NCBI RefSeq assembly: GCF_007559335.1
Contig: NZ_VMBG01000001.1
Span: 186,001 to 250,000, forward strand
Length of the DNA stretch: 64,000 bases
Reading direction: 5' to 3'
Source of the DNA: Rariglobus hedericola
GTDB taxonomy: Bacteria; Verrucomicrobiota; Verrucomicrobiia; Opitutales; Opitutaceae
Numbering within the stretch: the first letter of the stretch is position 1; the number at the start of each line of letters is the position of its first letter. This document shows positions 58,696-64,000 of the stretch, piece by piece. The notes beneath the pieces are model-generated. The model did no database searches and was not told where the DNA came from. It saw only the letters and a list, made by a program, of their open reading frames with translations. The position numbers were made by a program, and so were the translations under genes.

Positions 58696-59292
58696 ATGAC
58701 TCCCGCATTCGAACGTCTGCAGCAGCAGTTGAAGCAACTGCCGGGGGTCGGGTTTCGCTCGGCGGAGCGGATGGCTTTGCACCTGCTCGTGGGCAAACCG
58801 GGTGCGTTGCCGGTGCTCGTGAGTGCGTTGCAAGATGCGGCGCAAAGTGTGCGGCGTTGCACGCGCTGCGGCAATCTGGCCGAAGGTGATCTGTGTTCGA
58901 TCTGCGCCGATGAACGTCGCGACCAGCGCATCGTTTGCGTGGTCGAAAACGTGCCCGATCTCGTGGCGCTCGAACGCTCGGCGGCCTACCGTGGCGTCTA
59001 TCATGTGCTCCACGGAAAACTGTCGCCGATTCACGGCATTGGACCGGCGGATCTGAACCTCTCGGCGCTGTTAACGCGTGCCGCGGCCGGCGAAGTAACC
59101 GAGTTGATCCTGGCGTTGTCCAACGACGTGGAAGGTGAGGCGACGTGCCACTATCTGACCGAGCACCTGTCGTCGGGTGCGGGCATCAAAGTGACGCGTA
59201 TCGGCTTCGGCCTGCCCAGTGGCGGCGGGGTTTTGTATGCGGATTCGGTGACGCTGAAAAGCGCATTGGATGCGCGGCGCGACTACGCGTGA
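58696..59292 (+). CDS. recR: Recombination protein RecR
   Basis: Forms rings with RecO/RecF to load RecA at gaps. 198 residues. An N-terminal helix-hairpin-helix (LKQLPGVGFRSAERMALHLL), the C4 zinc finger CTRCGNLAEGDLCSIC and a Toprim domain (IVCVVENVPDLVALERSAAY) with the C-terminal ITR/GLPSGGGVLYAD block are all present. ATG 58696. Confidence 0.93.
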   Translation: MTPAFERLQQQLKQLPGVGFRSAERMALHLLVGKPGALPVLVSALQDAAQSVRRCTRCGNLAEGDLCSICADERRDQRIVCVVENVPDLVALERSAAYRGVYHVLHGKLSPIHGIGPADLNLSALLTRAAAGEVTELILALSNDVEGEATCHYLTEHLSSGAGIKVTRIGFGLPSGGGVLYADSVTLKSALDARRDYA

Positions 59293-59451
59293 CGGTGGGT
59301 TTTCGCCCCTAACGATGGGGCGAAGGATTGGCGCGATAATGCAGGAGTTGCGCATTTGGCGTGGAACTAGCTCTAGGGAGTTATCCTTAGCTTTCTGCTC
59401 TGAAACGCTTAACTTCCCGTGACTTCTTCCTGGTATGATCGATTGGTGAAT

Positions 59452-59862
59452 ATGCCCGGCTCGGAGCCCGAGAAGGGCGCTCGCGAGATTTTGGTGATCG
59501 ATGATCATTCCGAGGCGCGGGAGATCATTGTGACTTTGCTGGCCCGTCTGGGATGGGCGACGCGTCAGGCGGCCACCGGGGCCGAAGGGTTGGAGGTCAT
59601 GAAAGCGGGGCGGGACTGTATTGGTCTGGCCTTGGTGGATGTGATTTTGCCGGACACGGATGGGATGAGCCTGGCGAGGCAGTTGCGATCGGAGTATCCG
59701 CGGCTGCCGATCGTGCTGTTGAGCGGGCAACTCAACGATGAGTCGCGCTGGATCGTGAGCGCGGAGGGATTTCGTTTTCTGCCAAAACCTTTTAATCTCA
59801 CGCAACTGCGCGATGTGGTCGCGGAGATGTTGGGGGATGCCGGACCGATGGCACCGACGTGA
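59452..59862 (+). CDS. Single-domain response regulator
   Basis: A CheY-like receiver with no output domain. ILVIDDHSEAREIIVTLLAR gives the acidic pocket, LALVDVILPDTDGMSL the phospho-acceptor Asp, IVLLSGQ the Thr/Ser switch and FLPKPFNLTQL the invariant Lys. ATG 59452 is chosen; a GTG at 59419 adds 11 residues. It lies 12 bases before the large cNMP-binding membrane protein gene and is likely co-transcribed, making that protein its probable partner. Confidence 0.88.
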   Translation: MPGSEPEKGAREILVIDDHSEAREIIVTLLARLGWATRQAATGAEGLEVMKAGRDCIGLALVDVILPDTDGMSLARQLRSEYPRLPIVLLSGQLNDESRWIVSAEGFRFLPKPFNLTQLRDVVAEMLGDAGPMAPT

Positions 59863-59874
59863 GCCATTGATCAC

Positions 59875-61827
59875 ATGGACCAAAACCTACTGCTGACCGT
59901 CGAGAAACTGACGCTAAACCCGGACATTCAGCGCGGGTGGGTGGCGAACCGGGCATTCGTGATCAAGAACGTGCCGGCGCAGACGTATCTGTCGGTGAGC
60001 GCGGCGCAGGCGGTCGTGTTGCAGGTTTTTTCCGAGGGAAGCACGGTGCCGGCGGCTTTGGCGCATTTACTGAAGAGCCGCGAATGTCTGCCGTTGCGGG
60101 AATTTTATGAGCTGGTGCTCAAAGCGCACCATGCCGGAATTCTTTGCGCGGGATCGGTGCGCAAACCGGTGAAGAAAACCATTCGCTGGCCGGGGTTGAA
60201 GGCGAATTTTATCAAATGGCCGGTCGCGTTGTTATCCCTGGTGGTGGTGGTGTGGATGGCGGTGCGTTCACCGTCTTTTTCTTTGGAGTGGGGGCCGCTG
60301 GTGGCGGGAGTCTTGCTGGCGTTGGGTATGCTGGTAGCCGGTCAATTGCTGGCCGCTGCGGTGTTGGTGAACGCCGGTGGCGACGTTTATGCAGGACGCA
60401 GACTGGCGGGGGTGCATTGCTATTTTGATTTACGGGACACCCGGCTGATGCGTCCGGATGAGCAGCTGTTAATCACGCTGGCGGGAAGCCTGCCGCTGAC
60501 GGCGGCGCTGTTGGTCGCGTTATGCAAGTTCCCCTTGATGGCGCTACCGCTGGCGGCGGTCTGGCTGCTCGTTTGGCGGCCGTGGGGACAGGGATTACCG
60601 CGCAGGCTGGCCGGTTTGCTGAGCAGGTATCCGGATTTGGATACCGACAGCCGGTTTATGTTTCTGCCGAACCAGCGTCCGCAATTGCATTGGCGCCCGT
60701 GGTGGCAGCTGTGGGATTGGCGGGTATGCGCGATCGAGCTCGTCTGCGCGGCAGGTTGGGCGTTGCTGGTGGCGCGGTTGGTTTTGGACGGATTGGGTTT
60801 GTCGTTTATGGAGGTGGCGACCGACTGGAGTTATTGGTCATGGTCGCTTCCGGCGCTGGGTTCAGCTCTTTTGATTACAGTGATGGTCATCATGATCCGG
60901 CGGTGGCGCGATGGTTTGCGACAGAGCTGGCGCGGGACGAGGCAACGCTGGGCGACAACGTGGCGCCATTGGAGACACGAGTATGTGTTTCCAGATAACG
61001 AAGCGGCGTTGCTGCGGCTGGCCGCGGCGCATCCGTTGCTGGGGCAGCTTAATCCTTACGATCAGGCGCTGGTCTGCCGTTCGTGGCGGCCCGTGACGTT
61101 CAAGGCATGGACCGATCTGGCTTCGGACCAAGTGGAGAGCAACCATGTCGGGTTGATTTTATCCGGCCGCGCGCAGGCCAGTCGTGTGGGCAAAAACGGA
61201 CGCCGCTTGCAGGCGCTTTCGCTGGAAGAAGGCGATTTTTTTGGTCTGCCGCACCTGAAGCCGGGAGGGATGGATGTGTTGCTGCATGTGCGCAGCCGCA
61301 CGCCGTTGTCGGCGATGATGATGCCGGTGGAGGTTTTTAAGAGCGTGATCCTGGAGCGGCTCGGTGCCGAAGTGGTTTACGACCTGACGCACAAATATGC
61401 GTTTTTGCGGATGCTGTCGTTGTGCAAATTCTGGCACACGCACGCCGTGGCGCGGTTTGCACGGCTGGCCCAGGTAGCTGCCTACAGCGATGGCAACCCG
61501 GTGGTGTATGAGAAAAGCGAGATGCGCTGGTTTTACATTGTCTATGATGGCATCGCGCAGGTGCGCAGTCGTGAAAAATTGCTGACACGGCTGAAGTCGG
61601 GGGATTTTTTTGGCGAGATCAGTCTGTTGCAGAACAGTTCGGCGATGGCCGACGTGGTGGCGCAGGGTCAGTTGCGTTGCCTGCAAATCGACCGGACAAG
61701 TTTTCTGCGCTTCATGACGCATAATCATCATGTGGCGCTGCGACTGGAGAAGATCAGTTCGTATCGGTTGGGTCACCCGATCTTACCGCTGGGTCTGGGG
61801 ACGTTTGATCCTACTGGTCACGGGTAA
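59875..61827 (+). CDS. PqqD-like/degenerate M50-like membrane protein with two cNMP-binding domains
   Basis: 650 residues. N-terminal region (15-90, RGWVANRAFVIKNVPAQTYL, then SVSAAQAVVLQVF) is PqqD-like. A membrane region with about six helices then aligns with M50/site-2-protease-type peptide metalloproteases: the AGQLLAAAVLVNAGGDVYAG block (about 154) sits where HExxH should be, and FDLRDTRLM where the family has a CFYVDVSD-type metal Asp. Two cyclic-nucleotide-binding domains follow (about 395-510 and 525-640; GDFFGLPHLKPGG and SGDFFGEISLLQNSS are phosphate-binding cassettes). Probably a nucleotide-gated membrane sensor, not a protease. Confidence 0.75.
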   Translation: MDQNLLLTVEKLTLNPDIQRGWVANRAFVIKNVPAQTYLSVSAAQAVVLQVFSEGSTVPAALAHLLKSRECLPLREFYELVLKAHHAGILCAGSVRKPVKKTIRWPGLKANFIKWPVALLSLVVVVWMAVRSPSFSLEWGPLVAGVLLALGMLVAGQLLAAAVLVNAGGDVYAGRRLAGVHCYFDLRDTRLMRPDEQLLITLAGSLPLTAALLVALCKFPLMALPLAAVWLLVWRPWGQGLPRRLAGLLSRYPDLDTDSRFMFLPNQRPQLHWRPWWQLWDWRVCAIELVCAAGWALLVARLVLDGLGLSFMEVATDWSYWSWSLPALGSALLITVMVIMIRRWRDGLRQSWRGTRQRWATTWRHWRHEYVFPDNEAALLRLAAAHPLLGQLNPYDQALVCRSWRPVTFKAWTDLASDQVESNHVGLILSGRAQASRVGKNGRRLQALSLEEGDFFGLPHLKPGGMDVLLHVRSRTPLSAMMMPVEVFKSVILERLGAEVVYDLTHKYAFLRMLSLCKFWHTHAVARFARLAQVAAYSDGNPVVYEKSEMRWFYIVYDGIAQVRSREKLLTRLKSGDFFGEISLLQNSSAMADVVAQGQLRCLQIDRTSFLRFMTHNHHVALRLEKISSYRLGHPILPLGLGTFDPTGHG

Positions 61828-61963
61828 ATTCGGGTTGGGAGAACATGCGCGCGGGTTTCAACGGAAGTCGGTTTGCGTGGATTCGACTCCCTGCATCTCA
61901 TCAAATTTTCTCAGGGATTTTAATCCCTGCCGCGTATTACTTCACGCAACCTTACTTAAAATT

Positions 61964-62164
61964 ATGAAATCCACCCGTATCCTGTTTGCCTGCCTGCTTG
62001 CTTCTTTTGCCGCCGTCGCGCTCGTTCGCGCCGAGGCCAAGTCCGAGGAGAAGAAGACGGAAAAGGCCTGCTGCGTCGAAAAGAAGAGCTGCTGCGCCGC
62101 TGAGAAAGCCTGCTGCGAGGGCCATGAAAAGAAGGACGAGAAGAAAGAAGAGAAGAAGTCCTGA
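61964..62164 (+). CDS. Small secreted Cys-pair protein
   Basis: ATG 61964 to TGA 62162; 66 residues. Signal peptide MKSTRILFACLLASFAAVAL with cleavage after RAEA-like residues. The mature part is Lys/Glu-rich with three Cys-Cys pairs (ACC, SCC, ACC) and a final His. CC pairs plus acidic/basic charge suggest metal binding or a redox buffer in the periplasm; no family recognised. A strong terminator follows at 62192. Confidence 0.65.
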   Translation: MKSTRILFACLLASFAAVALVRAEAKSEEKKTEKACCVEKKSCCAAEKACCEGHEKKDEKKEEKKS

Positions 62165-62191
62165 GCCGCGTCATCCGTTGCTCTTTAACAT

Positions 62192-62225
62192 AAAAAAAGC
62201 CGGCCATCATAGGCCGGCTTTTTTG
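62192..62225. terminator. Terminator behind the Cys-pair gene
   Basis: AAAAAAGCCGGCC/GGCCGGCTTTTTT with a 6-base loop; also faces the stop of the minus-strand TIM-barrel gene at 62239. Confidence 0.88.
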
Positions 62226-62238
62226 TGTTCGTCAGTTC

Positions 62239-63057
62239 TCACCACCAACGATGACTGGCGGCGGAGGTGAGCGCGTCTTCAAGCGGCTCAATCTTCGGGT
62301 GCCAGTGGCGTTCCCATTCAAGGCTGACCGTGCTGGCATAGCCGTCCTGCTCCAGAATGGTGCGCAAACTCGCCATGGGGAAATCGCCCGTTCCGGGAAG
62401 GGCGTAGGTGTAGGCGTTGTTGCCGGAAGGAACCGGAATGCTGTCTTTGACGTGGATGTGAACCACGCTGGAGCTAATCTCCTTCCATGTATCCACGGGC
62501 GATTCGCCGCCGAGTTTCCAAGTGTGGTGGGCATCCCAGAGCAAGGAGGTTCCAGTGGGTGCCTGAGCGAGGAAACGGCGGATCGCGGGTGTAGTAATGA
62601 GCGCGTCGTGGGTCTCGATCATGAAGTCGGTCCGCCAGCCGTTTTCACGGCGGAGGCCGTTCCACCAGGCGAGCGTTTCGAGGGCTTGGGCGAGGTCGGC
62701 CTCGGTGAGACCGGCTTTGCTGCCGCCGTCGAAAATGCGCAGGCGGGGGATGCCAAGGGCTTCGGCCCACGGTATGAATTGGAGGAATGCATCGCGGTCG
62801 GCCGACGTGTTGCCGATGAGGCGGAGGGACGTATCCAGTGCGACGATACGAATGGGCGACTGACGGGCGTGGGCGGCGAAGGCTTCGGGCGTGCCGTAGG
62901 TTTTGGCGAGCCAGGCGGGCACGTCGAGCGAACCGCCGAGTCCGCGCAGTTCGACGGCGTTGAGTTGGTGGCGTGTAGCGAGGGCGAGGGTTTCATCGAG
63001 CGTGAGCTCGACGGCACCGAGGGAGGAGAAGGCGCGGGCGTAGGGACGGGTGGACAT
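62239..63057 (-). CDS. Sugar phosphate isomerase/epimerase-type TIM-barrel protein
   Basis: 272 residues from ATG 63057. AP2-endonuclease-like TIM barrel found in IolE, hydroxypyruvate isomerase and xylose isomerase-like families. Blocks: NAVELRGLGGSLDVP, LGIPRLRIFDGGSK, DFMIETHDALIT (metal Glu), LLWDAHHTWKLGGE (metal Asp/His), VVHIHVKDS and a final VSLEWERHWHP with the fourth ligand. Substrate unknown. It is 56 bases downstream of a GH1 beta-glucosidase gene on the same strand but a hairpin separates them. Confidence 0.83.
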   Translation of the reverse strand: MSTRPYARAFSSLGAVELTLDETLALATRHQLNAVELRGLGGSLDVPAWLAKTYGTPEAFAAHARQSPIRIVALDTSLRLIGNTSADRDAFLQFIPWAEALGIPRLRIFDGGSKAGLTEADLAQALETLAWWNGLRRENGWRTDFMIETHDALITTPAIRRFLAQAPTGTSLLWDAHHTWKLGGESPVDTWKEISSSVVHIHVKDSIPVPSGNNAYTYALPGTGDFPMASLRTILEQDGYASTVSLEWERHWHPKIEPLEDALTSAASHRWW

Positions 63058-63066
63058 GCGGAAACG

Positions 63067-63092
63067 AAAAGCCCCGGGCATGAGCCCGGGGC
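63067..63092 (-). terminator. Terminator of the GH1 gene
   Basis: AGCCCCGGGC/GCCCGGGGCT stem with a 4-base loop, followed on the minus strand by TTTTCGTTTTCC. It lies 22 bases after the GH1 stop. Confidence 0.75.
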
Positions 63093-63113
63093 TGTGAGGG
63101 TTACGATTGCGGA

Positions 63114-64000
63114 TTAAACGAGGCGGTTTTCGGCGATGACCTTCGCATACCATTTGGCGGAGGTCTTGGGGGTGCGCTTCTGCGTCTTGAAGTCGCAGTG
63201 GACGATGCCGAAGCGACGGGTGTAGCCGTCCTGCCACTCGTAATTGTCCATGAAGGACCAGAGGAAGTAGCCCTTGACCGGCACGCCGTCGGCGATGGCG
63301 CGGTGGAGTTCGTGGAGGTAGTTGCGAACGAGATCGCGGCGGTGGAGATCGTGGACCTCGCCGCTTTCAGTGAGCGTCTCGACATCGTAACCGCAGCCGT
63401 TCTCAGTGATGTAGATTGCGGGGACCTTGTAGATCTCGGCGGGGAGGCGGGTGCCCCAGTAGAGGACCTGCGGCATGATGTTGAGCCACGGGCAGCTGCT
63501 GCGGGGGAAGTCGGCGGGGAGGGGGAGTTCCTCGTAGCGCTTGCCCTTGGCGGCGCGGACGAAGGCGCCGGTGTAGATGTTGAGGCCGAGGAAATCGGTA
63601 GGGAGGCTGATGAGGCCGAGGTCGCCTTTCTGGACGTCGGGCATATCGGCGCCCATGCGCTTCTTGTGGTCGGCGGAGTAACGGCCGGTATAAATCGGCT
63701 CAAGGATGCGGGAGTTCTTCTCGATGAACCAGGCGCGGGCGGCGGCGATGTCGGCAGGCGTCTCGGTGACGGGAATGGGAACGGCGGAGTTGTCGGTGAT
63801 GCCGACGCGGGCGCCCTTGCCGCCGAAGTTGCGGACGGCCTTCACGGCGTGGCCGTGGCAGAGGAGGGCGTGATGGTAAGTCTGGTTGACGACCTTCTCG
63901 CTTTCTTTGCGACCGGGGGCCTTGTCGCCGACCTTGGAGTAGCCGAGGAGGGTGAAGCAGACGATCTCGTTGAGCGTGATCCAGTTTTTGACGCGGTCGC
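63114..64000 (-). CDS. GH1 beta-glucosidase (5' part outside window)
   Basis: C-terminal 295 residues of a family 1 glycoside hydrolase; the gene continues past the right edge. The nucleophile Glu is in IYITENGCGYD, and the acid/base Glu in NWITLNEIVCFTLLGYSKVG close to the window end. GYFLWSFMDNYEWQDGYTRR and FGIVHCDFKTQKRTPK complete the +1 site and end the family. It hydrolyses beta-linked glucosides. Confidence 0.93.
   Translation of the reverse strand, partial: DRVKNWITLNEIVCFTLLGYSKVGDKAPGRKESEKVVNQTYHHALLCHGHAVKAVRNFGGKGARVGITDNSAVPIPVTETPADIAAARAWFIEKNSRILEPIYTGRYSADHKKRMGADMPDVQKGDLGLISLPTDFLGLNIYTGAFVRAAKGKRYEELPLPADFPRSSCPWLNIMPQVLYWGTRLPAEIYKVPAIYITENGCGYDVETLTESGEVHDLHRRDLVRNYLHELHRAIADGVPVKGYFLWSFMDNYEWQDGYTRRFGIVHCDFKTQKRTPKTSAKWYAKVIAENRLV

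Overview
The window is a chromosomal segment of a GC-rich bacterium, most likely a member of Verrucomicrobiota related to Opitutaceae. That placement is inferred from gene content: two planctomycete/verrucomicrobial-type cytochrome c domain proteins (CxxCH), a PEP-CTERM exosortase substrate, LpxK (so an outer membrane with lipid A), a 1955-residue UvrA made of two fused UvrA halves, and several families of short dispersed hairpin repeats. The coding strand alternates frequently and no intergenic gap exceeds 300 bases. One tRNA (Arg, anticodon CCG) is present. I saw no rRNA, CRISPR array, transposase or integrase.

Layout. 1-3166: divergent cytochrome-domain genes and a membrane-anchored Q/A-rich protein. 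3291-6095: topoisomerase III. 6162-7086: RES/Xre toxin-antitoxin pair with its own palindromic operator. 7207-12769: class V aminotransferase, then a forward run lpxK, M29 aminopeptidase, adenosine deaminase-like enzyme, RluD-type pseudouridine synthase. 12863-17277: Ppx/GppA, RsmI, a small lipoprotein, a coiled-coil protein and Pgi, all on the minus strand. 17501-17830: two tiny lysine-rich proteins. 17901-23516: secreted or envelope proteins (NodB-type deacetylase with large repeat modules, PEP-CTERM protein, lipoprotein). 23717-30978: core metabolism and information genes (ilvD, scpB, pheA, rho, acs).

31051-42182 is the most interesting part. Two divergent operons meet at an intergenic region (36342-36431) whose edge carries an inverted-repeat array. 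Leftward: DUF3891 protein, tandem GTP-cyclohydrolase-II-like protein, SIS-domain isomerase, phosphoribosyltransferase, deaminase-type amidohydrolase. Rightward: a degenerate and an intact creatininase-family protein, acetamidase/formamidase, RidA, amidase, FAH-family hydrolase, then a RibD-type reductase. Together these encode most of the chemistry expected for taking apart an N-heterocycle through a ribonucleotide intermediate. I propose this as a candidate undescribed catabolic system; the substrate is unknown.

42186-48167 looks accessory: a potassium-channel-like protein, a mobile mystery protein A/B (HTH/Fic) pair with three operator-like sites spaced exactly 32 bp apart, a cupin-like protein, an ATP-grasp protein and a HEPN/AbiU2-like protein. 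48190-54057 is the fused uvrA, which carries short dispersed repeats in frame. 54266-64000: DeoR regulator, 4-TM membrane protein, lpdA, tRNA-Arg, epimerase, ebfC-recR, a response regulator next to a degenerate M50-like/cNMP-binding membrane protein, a small Cys-rich secreted protein, a TIM-barrel protein and a truncated GH1 beta-glucosidase. All family assignments come from reading motifs; no database search was run.
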